A stretch of 64,000 bases of DNA from Pseudomonas parakoreensis (GCF_021602155.1 NZ_BQHY01000012.1:1-64000); one strand, 5' to 3'. Positions 36,236 through 48,496 are shown, numbered from the stretch's first letter. Notes: generated by a model not told the origin, from the sequence alone. Numbers and translations: made by a program.

Positions 36236-37401
36236 TATTTGCCCTCCGCAGCTTTGACAACTTGTTGAGCAGCGTCGGTCAGGCTGGTAGCAGCGATGAT
36301 GTTCAAACCGCTTTCTGCCAGTACTTTAGCGCCCAGCTCAGCGTTGTTGCCTTCAAGGCGAACAACAACCGGGATTTTCACGCCGACTTCTTTCACGGCG
36401 CCGATGATGCCTTCGGCAATCATGTCGCAGCGAACGATGCCGCCGAAGATGTTGACCAGTACTGCAGCGACGTTGGTGTCGGACAGGATGATCTTGAAGG
36501 CTTCGGTCACGCGCTCTTTGGTAGCACCACCACCTACGTCGAGGAAGTTGGCTGGCTTGCCGCCGTGCAGGTTGACGATGTCCATGGTACCCATGGCCAG
36601 GCCGGCACCGTTGACCATGCAGCCGATGTTGCCTTCCAGGGCTACGTAGTTCAGTTCGAACTTGGCAGCATGCGCTTCGCGCGGATCGTCTTGCGACGGA
36701 TCGTGGAAAGTCTTCAGCTTAGGCTGACGGTACATGGCGTTGGCGTCGATGTTGATCTTGGCGTCCAGGCAGTGCAGATCGCCGTCAGCCTTGATCACCA
36801 GCGGGTTCACTTCCAGCAGGGCCAGATCGTGATCCTGGAACAGTTTGGCCAGACCGACGAAGATCTTGGCGAACTGGGCAACTTGCTTGCCTTCCAGACC
36901 CAGTTGGAACGCCAGCTCGCGACCCTGGAATGGCTGAGCGCCAACCAGTGGATCGATAGTGGCTTTCAGAATTTTTTCTGGCGTGTCGTGAGCGATTTTC
37001 TCGATGTCCACGCCACCTTCGGTGGAGGCCATGAACACGATGCGACGGCTCGAACGGTCAACGACAGCGCCCAGGTACAGCTCTTTAGCGATATCAGTGC
37101 ACGATTCAACCAGGATCTTGGTGACTGGCTGACCATTGGCGTCAGTCTGGTAAGTCACCAGACGCTTGCCCAGCCACTGCTGTGCGAAGGCCTTGGCGTC
37201 TTCTTTGTTGCGAACCAGCTTGACGCCGCCCGCTTTACCGCGACCACCGGCGTGGACCTGGGCTTTGACAACCCACTCGCTGCCGCCGATTTTGTCGCAA
37301 GCTTCTGCTGCTGCTTCCGGGGTGTCTACTGCGTAACCAGTGGAAACTGGCAGGCCGTATTCAGCGAACAGCTGCTTACCCTGATACTCGTGAAGATTCA
37401 T
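36235..37401 (-). CDS. sucC: Succinyl-CoA ligase beta subunit
   Basis: A 388-residue ATP-grasp subunit. Begins [20 protein letters not shown], the standard start; [18 protein letters not shown] is the nucleotide-binding loop and [21 protein letters not shown] plus [16 protein letters not shown] are succinate/phosphate-site blocks. Partner of SucD and coupled to it by a one-base overlap. 201 bases separate it from lpd upstream. Confidence 0.97.
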   Translation of the reverse strand: MNLHEYQGKQLFAEYGLPVSTGYAVDTPEAAAEACDKIGGSEWVVKAQVHAGGRGKAGGVKLVRNKEDAKAFAQQWLGKRLVTYQTDANGQPVTKILVESCTDIAKELYLGAVVDRSSRRIVFMASTEGGVDIEKIAHDTPEKILKATIDPLVGAQPFQGRELAFQLGLEGKQVAQFAKIFVGLAKLFQDHDLALLEVNPLVIKADGDLHCLDAKINIDANAMYRQPKLKTFHDPSQDDPREAHAAKFELNYVALEGNIGCMVNGAGLAMGTMDIVNLHGGKPANFLDVGGGATKERVTEAFKIILSDTNVAAVLVNIFGGIVRCDMIAEGIIGAVKEVGVKIPVVVRLEGNNAELGAKVLAESGLNIIAATSLTDAAQQVVKAAEGK

Positions 37402-37602
37402 GCTTTTTACCGTCTTCGTTAGGTACTGCGCATTCGGCGCTGCGCTCTTGATGAGTGCCGCGCCACCTGTGACTGCTGCTTGCGCAGCCTTCCGGTTACC
37501 CGGTTCAGCTACGCAAGACTGCGTCCAGCGGACATTCCGCGGTGAGACTTGCTCGCAAGGCTCACGACGGGCCGTTACCGCCGTGGTTTCTTATTGTGTG
37601 TC

Positions 37603-39039
<1,437 letters not shown>

Positions 39040-39076
39040 TCAAAAAATCCTCTTTAGCGAAAAGCTTCAAGCCGCG

Positions 39077-39124
39077 CGCTGCGGGCCGTACCGCCGTTGC
39101 CGACGGTACGCCACCCGCAGCGCA
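39077..39124. other. Intercistronic stem-loop between sucB and lpdG
   Basis: GCGCTGCGGG (39077-39086) and CCCGCAGCGC (39115-39124) pair perfectly, and inside them GTACCG pairs with CGGTAC. No T run follows on either strand, so it looks like an RNA processing or stability element rather than a terminator. Confidence 0.7.
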
Positions 39125-39136
39125 TGGCTGCTTCTA

Positions 39137-40366
39137 TCAGATATCCAGCAACAGACGAGCCGGATCTTCCAGCAGGTTCTTGATGGTCACCAGGAAGGTT
39201 ACAGCTTCTTTGCCATCGATCAGACGGTGATCGTAGGACAGCGCCAGGTACATCATCGGACGGATCACGACCTGACCGTTGATGGCCATAGGACGCTGGA
39301 TGATGTTGTGCATGCCCAGAATCGCTGCCTGCGGCGGGTTGACAATCGGGGTCGACATCATCGAACCGAAGGTACCACCGTTGGTGATGGTGAAGGTACC
39401 ACCGGTCATCTCTTCCATCGACAGTTTGCCGTCACGGGCTTTTTTGCCGAATGTGGCGATGCCGCCTTCGATTTCAGCCAGGCTCATCAGCTCGGCGTTA
39501 CGCAGAACCGGAACAACCAGACCACGGTCGCTGGAAACGGCAACACCAATGTCGGCGTAGCCGTGGTAAACGATGTCTGCGCCGTCGATCGAAGCGTTGA
39601 CCGCCGGGAAGCGTTTCAGCGCTTCGGTGGCCGCCTTGACAAAGAACGACATGAAGCCCAGGCGTACGCCGTTATGGGACTTCTCGAACAGGTCCTTGTA
39701 CTTCGAACGCAGGGCCATGACTTCGGTCATGTCAACTTCGTTGAACGTGGTCAGCATGGCCATGTTCGACTGGGCTTCAACCAGACGCTCGGCAACCTTG
39801 GCACGCAGACGGGTCATCGGCACACGTTTTTCAACGCGGTCACCGGCAGCGAATACCGGGGCAGCAGCGGCCGGAGCAGCAGCTTTTGCAGGCGCGGCAG
39901 CCGGAGCGGCTTTCTTCGCGGCAACAGCAGCCACCACGTCTTCCTTGGTCACACGACCGCCTTTGCCGGTGCCGGCAACGGAAGCGATGTTGATGCCGTT
40001 TTCTTCAGCCAGCTTGCGCGCAGCCGGAGCAGCAACAGGATCGTCTTCGCCTTCGGCAGCAGCCGGGGCAGCGGCAGCGGCAGCAGCGGCCGGAGCAGCA
40101 GCGGCGGCTGGAGCAGCGGCAGCAGCGCCGCCTTCAACGATGGAGCCCAGGACTTCGTCGGACAGAACGGTGTCGCCTTCGTTCTTGACGATTGCGCCCA
40201 GCACGCCGTCGGCGGTAGCCAGCACTTCCAGTACGACTTTGTCGGTTTCGATGTCGACGATCAGTTCGTCACGCTTGACGGCGTCGCCCGGTTGTTTGTG
40301 CCAGGTGGCAACGGTGCCATCGGCAACCGATTCCGGGAAAGTGGGGGCTTTGATCTCGATAGCCAT
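39137..40366 (-). CDS. sucB: Dihydrolipoyllysine-residue succinyltransferase (E2)
   Basis: A 409-residue E2 core of 2-oxoglutarate dehydrogenase. Lipoyl domain residues 1-76 with the lipoylated Lys43 in [13 protein letters not shown]; an Ala/Pro linker (about 79-105) leads to the E3-binding domain (about 108-145, [18 protein letters not shown]); a second Ala-rich linker precedes the catalytic domain with [13 protein letters not shown] near the C-terminus. One lipoyl domain, as usual for SucB. Ala-rich linkers are strings of GC-rich codons. Confidence 0.96.
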   Translation of the reverse strand: MAIEIKAPTFPESVADGTVATWHKQPGDAVKRDELIVDIETDKVVLEVLATADGVLGAIVKNEGDTVLSDEVLGSIVEGGAAAAAPAAAAAPAAAAAAAAPAAAEGEDDPVAAPAARKLAEENGINIASVAGTGKGGRVTKEDVVAAVAAKKAAPAAAPAKAAAPAAAAPVFAAGDRVEKRVPMTRLRAKVAERLVEAQSNMAMLTTFNEVDMTEVMALRSKYKDLFEKSHNGVRLGFMSFFVKAATEALKRFPAVNASIDGADIVYHGYADIGVAVSSDRGLVVPVLRNAELMSLAEIEGGIATFGKKARDGKLSMEEMTGGTFTITNGGTFGSMMSTPIVNPPQAAILGMHNIIQRPMAINGQVVIRPMMYLALSYDHRLIDGKEAVTFLVTIKNLLEDPARLLLDI

Positions 40367-40408
40367 TATCTGTGGTTCCTTAAATTCGGTTTCAGGTGCG
40401 CGAAGGCG

Positions 40409-43240
40409 TTAAACGGTAAACGCGTCTTGCAGCAGTTTTTCCTGCTGCTCGGCGTGCATCGATGCGTAACCACATGCAGGTGCAGCAGAAGCCTCACGGC
40501 CCGCGTACTCGAGTACGAGAGATTTGTTGAGGTTACCGATGCTGCGACGCAGGTGGTGCTGGCTGCAGTACCAGGCGCCCTGGTTCATTGGCTCTTCCTG
40601 ACACCAGACGGCCGCTTTGGCGTTGGTGTAAGGCGCCAGGACTTCTTTCAAGTCGTCCTCAGGGAATGGATACAGCTGCTCGATACGCACGATGGCGATA
40701 TCGTCACGGCCTTCGGCACGGCGTTTTTCCAGCAGGTCGTAGTAGACCTTGCCGCTACACAGAACAACGCGCTCGACCTTTTTCGGGTCCAGTGCATCGA
40801 TTTCCGGGATCACGGTCTGGAACGAACCTTCGGCCAGATCTTCCAGAGTCGAGACGGCCAGCTTGTGGCGCAGCAGCGACTTCGGCGTCAGCACTACCAG
40901 AGGTTTGCGCAGCGGGCGAATCACCTGACGGCGCAGCAAGTGGTAGATCTGCGCCGGAGTGGTCGGCATGCACACCTGAATGTTGTGCTCGGCGCACAGC
41001 TGCAGGTAACGCTCAAGACGCGCCGAGCTGTGCTCAGGGCCCTGACCTTCGTAGCCGTGCGGCAACAGCATGGTCAGACCGCAGAGACGGCCCCACTTGT
41101 GCTCGCCGCTGGTGATGAACTGGTCGATAACAACCTGTGCACCGTTGGCGAAGTCGCCGAACTGGGCTTCCCAGATCACCAGCGCGTTTGGCGTGGTGGT
41201 CGAGTAGCCGTATTCGAAGGCCAGTACCGCTTCTTCCGACAGGAACGAGTCATACAGGTCAAAACGTGGCTGACCTTCGTACAGGTGTTTCAGCGGAATG
41301 TAGGTGCCGGCATCTTTCTGGTTGTGCAGCACAGCGTGACGGTGCGAGAACGTACCGCGGCCGATATCCTGACCGGTCATGCGGATCGGGTGACCTTCGA
41401 ACGCCAGGGTCGCGTACGCCATGGTTTCGGCGTAACCCCAGTTGATCGGCAGGCCGCCGGCTTGCATCTTCTGACGGTCTTCGTAGATCTTCGCAACCTG
41501 ACGCTGAACCACGAAGCCTTCCGGAATTTCCAGCAGCTTGGCGGACAGTTCCTGCAGGGTCTTCAGGTCGAAACGCGTGTCGTGACGCGCAGTCCAGGCG
41601 TGGCCCAGATACGGACGCCAATCCACGAACAGCTCTTTGTTCGGCTCTTTGACCAGCGATTTCACCACGTGCAGACCGTTGTCCAGCGCGTTGCGGTACT
41701 CGTCGACTTTCGCCTGTACACGCTCTGCGTCGAGCACACCGGCCTGAGTCAGACGATCAGCGTACAGCTCACGGGTGGTGCGCTGCTTGGTGATCTGCTG
41801 ATACATCAGCGGCTGGGTGCCGCTTGGCTCGTCGGCCTCGTTGTGGCCGCGACGACGGTAGCAGACCAGGTCGATCACCACGTCACGCTTGAACTGCATG
41901 CGATAGTCGATGGCCAGCTGGGTCACGAACAGCACAGCTTCCGGATCATCACCATTCACATGGAGGATCGGTGCCTGGATCATCTTCGCAACGTCGGTGG
42001 CGTACTCGGTGGAACGCGAGTCCAGCGGGTTGCTGATGGTGAAACCGACCTGGTTGTTGATCACGATGTGCACGGTACCGCCGGTCTTGAAACCGCGGGT
42101 CTGCGACATCTGGAAGGTTTCCATGACCACGCCCTGACCTGCGAATGCAGCGTCACCGTGGATGGAGATCGGCAGAACCTTCTCACCGGTCGGGTCGTTA
42201 CGACGATCCTGACGGGCGCGAACCGAACCTTCTACCACCGGGGAAACGATTTCCAGGTGGGACGGGTTGAACGCCATGGCCAGGTGAACTTCACCGCCGG
42301 CGGTCATCACGTTGGACGAGAAGCCCTGGTGGTATTTAACGTCACCGGAACCCAGCTCGACCTTCTTCTTGCCTTCGAACTCGTCGAACAGCTCGCGCGG
42401 GTTCTTGCCGAAGGTATTGACCAGCACGTTCAGACGGCCACGGTGGGCCATGCCGATGACGACTTCCTTGGTGCCGTAGGAACCGGAACGCTGGATCAGT
42501 TCGTCGAGCATCGGAATCAGGCTTTCGCCGCCTTCCAGACCGAAACGCTTGGTGCCCGGGTATTTGGTGCCCAGGTATTTTTCCAGGCCTTCACCGGCAG
42601 TCACGCGCTCAAGCAGGTGGCTCTTGATATCGGCGGAGTACGTCGGACGACCGCGCACGCTTTCCAGACGCTGCTGGAACCACTGGCGCTGCTCGGAATC
42701 GGTGATGTGCGTAAATTCAGCGCCGATGGTGCGGCAATATGTCTGCTGCAACGCTTCGTGAATTTCGCGTAGGCTCGCTTCCTCTTTGCCGATGAACAGG
42801 TCGCCGGCACGGAAGGTCGTATCAAGATCGGCATTGGTCAAGCCGTAATGATTGATCGACAGGTCTGCAGGTGCAGGACGCTGCCACAGCCCCAGCGGGT
42901 CAAGCTGGGCTGCCTGGTGGCCACGCATACGGTAGGCCTGGATCAATCGCAGCACTTCAACTTGCTTCTTCTCGTGCTCACTGCTCACGCTCCCGGCGGA
43001 AACCGGTTGAGCGCGGCGCTGGTTCTTTGCCAGCAGCACGAAATGATCGCGAATTGTGGAGTGCGAAACATCAGTGGCAGAGCTGCCGTCGGCAGGCAGC
43101 TTCTGAAAGTAGGTGCGCCACTCTTCTGGCACAGCGTTAGGGTCGTGCAGGTAGAGCTCATAAAGCTCTTCCACATAGGCAGCGTTTCCACCTGAAAGGT
43201 AGGCGCTGTTCCACATGCGCTGCATCACGCTTTCTTGCAT
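40409..43240 (-). CDS. sucA: 2-oxoglutarate dehydrogenase E1 component
   Basis: A 943-residue thiamine-diphosphate enzyme that decarboxylates 2-oxoglutarate and passes the succinyl group to SucB lipoate. Starts MQESVMQRMWNSAYLSGGN, as in relatives; TPP/active-site blocks include IGMAHRGRLNVLVNTFGK, HGDAAFAGQGVVMETFQMS, GDDPEAVLFVTQLA and RRGHNEADEPSGTQPLMY. The catalytic C-terminal pyrimidine domain has FEYGYSTTTPNALVIWEAQFGDFANGA in two parts. Separated from sdhB by 259 bases with no terminator of the classic type, so transcription may continue from the sdh genes. Confidence 0.97.
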   Translation of the reverse strand: MQESVMQRMWNSAYLSGGNAAYVEELYELYLHDPNAVPEEWRTYFQKLPADGSSATDVSHSTIRDHFVLLAKNQRRAQPVSAGSVSSEHEKKQVEVLRLIQAYRMRGHQAAQLDPLGLWQRPAPADLSINHYGLTNADLDTTFRAGDLFIGKEEASLREIHEALQQTYCRTIGAEFTHITDSEQRQWFQQRLESVRGRPTYSADIKSHLLERVTAGEGLEKYLGTKYPGTKRFGLEGGESLIPMLDELIQRSGSYGTKEVVIGMAHRGRLNVLVNTFGKNPRELFDEFEGKKKVELGSGDVKYHQGFSSNVMTAGGEVHLAMAFNPSHLEIVSPVVEGSVRARQDRRNDPTGEKVLPISIHGDAAFAGQGVVMETFQMSQTRGFKTGGTVHIVINNQVGFTISNPLDSRSTEYATDVAKMIQAPILHVNGDDPEAVLFVTQLAIDYRMQFKRDVVIDLVCYRRRGHNEADEPSGTQPLMYQQITKQRTTRELYADRLTQAGVLDAERVQAKVDEYRNALDNGLHVVKSLVKEPNKELFVDWRPYLGHAWTARHDTRFDLKTLQELSAKLLEIPEGFVVQRQVAKIYEDRQKMQAGGLPINWGYAETMAYATLAFEGHPIRMTGQDIGRGTFSHRHAVLHNQKDAGTYIPLKHLYEGQPRFDLYDSFLSEEAVLAFEYGYSTTTPNALVIWEAQFGDFANGAQVVIDQFITSGEHKWGRLCGLTMLLPHGYEGQGPEHSSARLERYLQLCAEHNIQVCMPTTPAQIYHLLRRQVIRPLRKPLVVLTPKSLLRHKLAVSTLEDLAEGSFQTVIPEIDALDPKKVERVVLCSGKVYYDLLEKRRAEGRDDIAIVRIEQLYPFPEDDLKEVLAPYTNAKAAVWCQEEPMNQGAWYCSQHHLRRSIGNLNKSLVLEYAGREASAAPACGYASMHAEQQEKLLQDAFTV

Positions 43241-43499
43241 GCTTGGTCACCCTCGGTTAGGGGAACACCATCGGCGTCAATACCGAGCAAACTTGCAGAA
43301 GTCCGAATGCAGCGACCAAAACAAGCCACTTAGGATCACGCTGATAGTCCGGGTACCAGCCCGGATGCCCCTGCTTGTCTCATTTCTTCAAAATAAGAGC
43401 TGCAGCTTGTGGCTACTGCTCTGGTTATAGCCATGACGCGGGTTGAAGCCCGCGCCACAGCCTCTTCGTTACAGCGGTTCTACGGTTACAGCAGCTGAA

Positions 43500-44204
43500 T
43501 CACACGCCGCTCGAAAGCAGCATGTTACGGATGTGACCGATGGCCTTAGTCGGGTTCAGGCCTTTCGGACATACGTTGACGCAGTTCATGATGCCCCGGC
43601 AGCGGAAGACGCTGAACGGGTCATCGAGCGAAGCCAGACGCTCGGACGTCTTGGTGTCACGGCTGTCTGCCAGGAAGCGGTACGCTTGCAGCAGGGCAGC
43701 TGGACCCAGGAATTTGTCCGGGTTCCACCAGAAGGACGGGCACGAGGTCGAGCAGCAGGCGCACAGGATGCACTCGTACAGACCGTCGAGCTTTTCACGC
43801 TCTTCAGGGGACTGCAGACGCTCGATGGCCGGAGCCGGCGTGTCGTTCTGCAGGTAAGGCTTAACCTTCTCGTATTGCTTGTAGAAGATGCTCATATCGA
43901 CAACCAGGTCACGGATAACCGGCAAACCTGGCAGCGGACGAACGATCAACTTGTTGCCTTTTACGACAGCGGACAGCGGCGTGATGCACGCCAGACCGTT
44001 CTTGCCGTTGATGTTCATGCCGTCGGAGCCGCAGACGCCTTCACGGCAAGAGCGACGATAGGAGAAACCCTCGTCCTGCTCTTTGATCAGGGCCAGCACG
44101 TCCAGCACCATCAGGTCTTTACCACCGGTATCGACCTGGAATTCCTGCATGAACGGCGCAGCGTCCTGATCAGGGTTGTAGCGATAAACACTGACTTGCA
44201 ACAT
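43500..44204 (-). CDS. sdhB: Succinate dehydrogenase iron-sulfur subunit
   Basis: A 234-residue complex II subunit. The 2Fe-2S cysteines are in SCREGVCGSDGMNINGKN and GLACITPL; the 4Fe-4S motif is CILCACCSTSCPSFWW; further cysteines in CRGIMNCVNVCPKGLNP complete the 3Fe-4S/4Fe-4S set. Start taken at ATG 44204 (MLQVSVYRYNPDQD); a GTG three codons upstream is open but AAGG spacing favours the ATG. Lies 11 bases after sdhA. Confidence 0.96.
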   Translation of the reverse strand: MLQVSVYRYNPDQDAAPFMQEFQVDTGGKDLMVLDVLALIKEQDEGFSYRRSCREGVCGSDGMNINGKNGLACITPLSAVVKGNKLIVRPLPGLPVIRDLVVDMSIFYKQYEKVKPYLQNDTPAPAIERLQSPEEREKLDGLYECILCACCSTSCPSFWWNPDKFLGPAALLQAYRFLADSRDTKTSERLASLDDPFSVFRCRGIMNCVNVCPKGLNPTKAIGHIRNMLLSSGV

Positions 44205-44215
44205 GGCGATCACCC

Positions 44216-45988
44216 TTAATAAGTCCGGACTTTAGGTTCGAAAGTCGGAACAGTCTTCGGCGAGAAGTTTACGGCACGCTTGGCGACGCGTTTCTCACCC
44301 GGGAAGTACAGGGTGTGGCACAGCCAGTTTTCGTCGTCACGGTCTTCGAAGTCTTCACGGGCGTGAGCGCCGCGGGACTCTTTACGTACTTCGGCCGCGA
44401 TGGCGGTAGCTTCAGCCACTTCCAGCAGGTTTTGCAGTTCCAGAGCTTCGATACGCGCAGTGTTGAACGCTTGCGACTTATCGTTGATCTTCACGTTGGC
44501 GATACGCTTGCGCAGATCGGCCAGCTGAGCGATGCCCTTCTGCATGTATTCGCCAGTACGGAATACACCGAAGTAGTTCTGCATGCAGCTTTGCAGCTCG
44601 CGACGCAGGGTTGCCACGTCTTCGCCATCGGTACGGCCGTTCAGCGCGTTCAGACGCGACAGGGCTGCTTCGATGTCGGCTTCGGTAGCGTCGTCGTATT
44701 CGATGCCGTCGGTCAGCGCCTTCTCCAGGTGCAGGCCGGCAGCGCGGCCGAATACCACCAGGTCGAGCAGCGAGTTGCCGCCCAGACGGTTGGCACCGTG
44801 TACCGATACGCAAGCCACTTCACCTACGGCGAACAGACCAGGAATGATCTGATCCACGCCTTCGGCGTTCTGGGTGATTGCCTGACCATGAATGTTGGTG
44901 GCAACGCCGCCCATCATATAGTGGCAGGTCGGAACCACCGGAACCGGAGCAACCACCGGGTCAACGTGGGCGAAAGTCTTCGACAGTTCGCAGATACCTG
45001 GCAGACGGCTGTGCAGCACTTCCTCGCCCAAGTGGTCGAGTTTGAGCATTACGTGGTCGCCATTCGGACCGCAACCGTTGCCGGCGATGATTTCTTTAAC
45101 CATCGAGCGAGCAACCACGTCACGACCAGCCAGGTCTTTCGCGTTCGGAGCATAACGCTCCATGAAACGCTCGCCGTGCTTGTTGATCAGGTAACCACCT
45201 TCACCACGGCAGCCTTCGGTAACCAGTACACCGGCGCCGGCGATGCCGGTCGGGTGGAACTGCCACATTTCGATGTCTTGTACCGGTACGCCAGCACGCA
45301 GCGCCATGCCAACGCCGTCACCGGTGTTGATCAGGGCGTTGGTGGTGGAGGCGTAGATACGACCGGCACCACCAGTGGCCAGTACGGTGGCCTTGGCGCG
45401 GATGTACGAAGTTTCGCCGGTTTCGATGCAGATCGCGATCACACCGACGAACTCGCCTTCCTGGTTTTTCACCAGGTCGACAGCGTAGTACTCGTTCAGG
45501 AACGTGGTACCGGCTTTCAGGTTGCCCTGATAAAGGGTGTGCAGCAGCGCGTGACCGGTACGGTCGGACGCTGCGCAGGTACGTGCAGCCTGGCCGCCTT
45601 TACCGTAGTCCTTGGACTGACCACCGAACGGACGCTGGTAGATACGGCCTTGCTCGGTACGCGAGAACGGCAGACCCATGTGGTCCAGTTCGAAAACGGC
45701 AGCCGGGCCTTCCTGACACATGTATTCGATAGCGTCCTGGTCACCGATGTAGTCGGAACCCTTGACGGTATCGTACATGTGCCAGCGCCAGTCATCGTTC
45801 GGGTCAGCGGACGCGATCGCGCAGGTGATGCCGCCCTGGGCGGATACAGTGTGCGAACGGGTCGGGAAAACCTTGGTGATCACCGCAGTCTTGTGACCGC
45901 CTTGTGCCAGTTGCAGCGCAGCGCGCATGCCGGCACCGCCACCACCAATAATGATGGCGTCGAAAGAAATCGTTGGAATGTTAGCCAT
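44216..45988 (-). CDS. sdhA: Succinate dehydrogenase flavoprotein subunit
   Basis: A 590-residue FAD subunit of complex II that oxidises succinate to fumarate at the cytoplasmic face of the inner membrane. Dinucleotide motif [20 protein letters not shown]; covalent-FAD histidine 46 in [15 protein letters not shown]; substrate region [20 protein letters not shown] and active-site [22 protein letters not shown]. Three bases downstream of sdhD. Confidence 0.97.
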   Translation of the reverse strand: MANIPTISFDAIIIGGGGAGMRAALQLAQGGHKTAVITKVFPTRSHTVSAQGGITCAIASADPNDDWRWHMYDTVKGSDYIGDQDAIEYMCQEGPAAVFELDHMGLPFSRTEQGRIYQRPFGGQSKDYGKGGQAARTCAASDRTGHALLHTLYQGNLKAGTTFLNEYYAVDLVKNQEGEFVGVIAICIETGETSYIRAKATVLATGGAGRIYASTTNALINTGDGVGMALRAGVPVQDIEMWQFHPTGIAGAGVLVTEGCRGEGGYLINKHGERFMERYAPNAKDLAGRDVVARSMVKEIIAGNGCGPNGDHVMLKLDHLGEEVLHSRLPGICELSKTFAHVDPVVAPVPVVPTCHYMMGGVATNIHGQAITQNAEGVDQIIPGLFAVGEVACVSVHGANRLGGNSLLDLVVFGRAAGLHLEKALTDGIEYDDATEADIEAALSRLNALNGRTDGEDVATLRRELQSCMQNYFGVFRTGEYMQKGIAQLADLRKRIANVKINDKSQAFNTARIEALELQNLLEVAEATAIAAEVRKESRGAHAREDFEDRDDENWLCHTLYFPGEKRVAKRAVNFSPKTVPTFEPKVRTY

Positions 45989-45991
45989 GAC

Positions 45992-46360
45992 TCAGATACC
46001 CCAGAGAATCTGCACACCCCAGACGAAGTAAGCGAACATCGCAACGCCGCATACTGCCTGGAAAAGGAAACGTACTGCGGTCGCGGACTTGCCCAGCGCC
46101 ATTGGCGTCAGGTAGTCGGTCGCGATGGTCCACATGCCGACCCAGGCGTGAGCGCCAAGGGCAACGAGGGCCAGCAGACTGAAGATACGCATCCCGTTGT
46201 GAGCGAACAGGCCGTGCCACTGGTCGTAGCCAATGCCCGGATTCACTGCAAGGTATCCGATCAGAAAGATGAAATAAGCCGCGAGAACAACCGCAGACAC
46301 ACGTTGCGCCATCCAGTCATAGAGGCCCGAACGCGAAAGGTTCGTAACGCTGGTTACCAT
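45992..46360 (-). CDS. sdhD: Succinate dehydrogenase membrane anchor subunit
   Basis: A 122-residue anchor with three transmembrane helices, binding heme b and quinone with SdhC. Begins MVTSVTNLSRSGLYDWMAQR; the conserved Trp-Met-Ala-Gln-Arg stretch and ALGAHAWVGMWTIATDYL (heme histidine, Asp-Tyr at quinone site) are visible. ATG 46360 overlaps sdhC by seven bases, with AGGAG upstream inside the sdhC end. Confidence 0.94.
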   Translation of the reverse strand: MVTSVTNLSRSGLYDWMAQRVSAVVLAAYFIFLIGYLAVNPGIGYDQWHGLFAHNGMRIFSLLALVALGAHAWVGMWTIATDYLTPMALGKSATAVRFLFQAVCGVAMFAYFVWGVQILWGI

Positions 46361-46728
46361 ATCCAAACTCCTGCCAGAACGATCAGCACCACGGAAACCG
46401 CGATGATAATTTTCGAGCCCAGGCGGCCGCCTTCCAGCGTCTCACCGATGCCCATATCCATGATCAAGTGGCGCACACCGGCTACCAGGTGATACAGCAG
46501 AGCGGACAGGAGGCCCCATGCTACGAACTTGGCCAGCGGGCTGGTCAAGCATGCCTTCACGTCGGCAAAACCTTCCTCGGAACCCAGAGACTTGCCCAAT
46601 GCATAAAGCATGAAGCCGATACCCAGGAAGAGGATGATGCCGGAAACACGGTGAAGAAACGACGTAACGCCGGTGATGGGGAGTTTGATGGTCCTTAGGT
46701 CTAGGTTTACAGGTCGTTGGCTTTTCAC
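46354..46728 (-). CDS. sdhC: Succinate dehydrogenase cytochrome b556 subunit
   Basis: A 124-residue anchor with three transmembrane helices. Starts at GTG 46728 (VKSQRPVNLDLRTIKLP), where homologues begin; the open frame continues upstream but has no family similarity. Quinone-site FLHRVSGIILFLGIG and heme histidine in YHLVAGVRHLIMDMGIGETL. First gene of the sdh operon; a strong promoter lies about 130 bases upstream. The ribosome site is weak (A-rich). Confidence 0.93.
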   Translation of the reverse strand: MKSQRPVNLDLRTIKLPITGVTSFLHRVSGIILFLGIGFMLYALGKSLGSEEGFADVKACLTSPLAKFVAWGLLSALLYHLVAGVRHLIMDMGIGETLEGGRLGSKIIIAVSVVLIVLAGVWIW

Positions 46729-46862
46729 GGCTTTTTTTTCACACTGAAGAGCCCCTAACAATCAGGGCAAAGTTGTTGGGGAGTGCACTGGTCAGGTAAC
46801 CACCACCCAGGGATGCGACCCCCAATAAAGCAGGCCCAAAAGCCCTTGGCGGTCGGTGGCCG

Positions 46863-46891
46863 AGTATAGACAGTTAGGCTACTAATGACAA
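46863..46891 (-). promoter_or_regulatory. Sigma-70 promoter of sdhCDAB
   Basis: Minus strand TTGTCA, 17 bases, TATACT. Predicted start near 46856 gives a leader of about 127 bases before the sdhC GTG. Confidence 0.75.
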
Positions 46892-47005
46892 CGCAATCAC
46901 CTACCCCAAATAGCTGATTGCACAAGTCGTATAAAAGGCGTAAATGGCAGTCAATTTCGAGGAAAAAGTGCGCTTAAAGCCTTCTGGAGCAAGACTTTAG
47001 GCAAA

Positions 47006-47033
47006 TTGACATTCGAATTTATCTCACTATAGT
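47006..47033 (+). promoter_or_regulatory. Sigma-70 promoter of gltA
   Basis: TTGACA, 16 bases, TATAGT: a perfect -35 and a near-consensus -10. Start near 47040 gives a 50-base leader with AGGAGG before ATG. Confidence 0.8.
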
Positions 47034-47090
47034 GGTGCGGGCCCTGCGTGGGGGGTCTGTCTGATGGTTCAAGCATAAATAGGAGGCCAC

Positions 47091-48380
47091 ATGGCTGACA
47101 AAAAAGCGCAGTTGATCATCGAGGGCGCAGCCCCCGTCGAGCTGCCCATTTTAACCGGCACCGTTGGTCCCGATGTAATCGATGTTCGGGGCCTGACGGC
47201 CACGGGCCGCTTCACTTTCGACCCGGGTTTCATGTCGACCGCCTCGTGCGAATCGAAGATCACCTATATCGACGGCGACAACGGCATTCTGTTGCACCGC
47301 GGCTACCCGATCGAACAGCTGGCTGAAAAGTCGGACTACCTGGAAACCTGCTACCTGCTGCTCAACGGCGAATTGCCGACTGCAGAACAGAAGGCCCAGT
47401 TCGTCAGCACCGTGAAAAACCACACCATGGTTCACGAGCAGCTGAAAACCTTCTTCAACGGCTTCCGTCGCGACGCCCACCCGATGGCCGTCATGTGCGG
47501 CGTAGTCGGCGCCCTCTCGGCCTTCTACCACGACTCCCTGGACATCAATAACCCGCAGCATCGCGAAATCTCCGCGATCCGTCTGGTTGCCAAGATGCCA
47601 ACCCTGGCAGCGATGGTTTACAAGTACTCCATGGGCCAACCCATGATGTACCCGCGCAACGACCTGACGTACGCGGAAAACTTCCTGCACATGATGTTCA
47701 ACACCCCGTGCGAGATCAAACCGATCAGCCCGGTACTTGCCAAGGCCATGGACCGGATCTTCATCCTCCACGCCGACCACGAGCAGAACGCATCGACCTC
47801 CACCGTGCGCCTGGCAGGATCTTCGGGTGCCAACCCGTTCGCCTGTATCGCCGCCGGCATCGCCGCACTGTGGGGCCCTGCCCACGGCGGTGCGAACGAA
47901 GCCGTTCTGACCATGCTTGACGAGATTGGCGATGTGTCCAACATCGACAAGTTCATCGCCAAGGCCAAGGACAAGAACGACCCGTTCAAGCTGATGGGCT
48001 TCGGTCACCGCGTTTACAAGAACCGCGATCCTCGCGCGACGGTCATGAAGCAGACCTGCGACGAAGTACTGAAGGAGCTGGGTATCAACAACGATCCGCA
48101 ACTCGAACTGGCCATGCGCCTGGAAGAGATCGCGCTGACCGACCCGTACTTCATCGAACGCTCGCTGTACCCGAACGTCGACTTCTACTCGGGGATCATC
48201 CTCAAGGCGATCGGCATTCCAACCAGCATGTTCACCGTGATCTTCGCCCTGGCACGTACTGTCGGCTGGATTTCGCACTGGAAAGAAATGCTCTCCAGCC
48301 CGTACAAGATTGGCCGTCCGCGCCAGTTGTACACTGGCTACGAGTCGCGTGACATCACCAAGCTGGAAGACCGCAAATAA
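47091..48380 (+). CDS. gltA: Citrate synthase (type II)
   Basis: A 429-residue type II (hexameric, NADH-sensitive) citrate synthase, the entry to the TCA cycle. Catalytic histidines and aspartate appear in [35 protein letters not shown] and [18 protein letters not shown]. The N-terminal beta domain [19 protein letters not shown] is characteristic of type II. Ribosome site AGGAGG. Divergent from sdhC; terminated at 48418. Confidence 0.97.
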   Translation: MADKKAQLIIEGAAPVELPILTGTVGPDVIDVRGLTATGRFTFDPGFMSTASCESKITYIDGDNGILLHRGYPIEQLAEKSDYLETCYLLLNGELPTAEQKAQFVSTVKNHTMVHEQLKTFFNGFRRDAHPMAVMCGVVGALSAFYHDSLDINNPQHREISAIRLVAKMPTLAAMVYKYSMGQPMMYPRNDLTYAENFLHMMFNTPCEIKPISPVLAKAMDRIFILHADHEQNASTSTVRLAGSSGANPFACIAAGIAALWGPAHGGANEAVLTMLDEIGDVSNIDKFIAKAKDKNDPFKLMGFGHRVYKNRDPRATVMKQTCDEVLKELGINNDPQLELAMRLEEIALTDPYFIERSLYPNVDFYSGIILKAIGIPTSMFTVIFALARTVGWISHWKEMLSSPYKIGRPRQLYTGYESRDITKLEDRK

Positions 48381-48417
48381 GGCTTGTCTTGCGATAATGT
48401 CTTGAAGTTGTATCGGG

Positions 48418-48449
48418 AACGGCCTCTTATATAGAGGCCGTTTTTGTTT
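48418..48449 (+). terminator. Terminator of gltA
   Basis: AACGGCCTCT TATAT AGAGGCCGTT followed by TTTGTTTG. Confidence 0.9.
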
Positions 48450-48496
48450 GTCTGGTCGCAGCGGCCTGGGGGCCGACTGGGTTTTGGGGTTTTGGG

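Larger units (their letters stand above)
46729..47090. other. Divergent control region between sdhC and gltA
   Basis: 362 bases without a gene. It holds back-to-back promoters for sdhC (46863-46891, minus) and gltA (47006-47033, plus), about 140 bases apart, so the TCA genes on both sides could share regulators bound between them. No operator recognised. Confidence 0.6.

Noticed and set aside
39227-42772. Plus-strand open frame of 1181 codons opposite sucA and sucB
   Set aside because: It mirrors the codon-position GC bias of real genes on the minus strand; low-complexity Val/Gln/His/Arg-rich translation, no domain and no ribosome site.
43437-43453. GCGGG/CCCGC hairpin between sdhB and sucA as a terminator
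   Set aside because: Short stem with no T run; transcription may read through.
44315-46492. Plus-strand open frame of 725 codons opposite sdhA/sdhD
   Set aside because: Antisense shadow across several well-identified genes.
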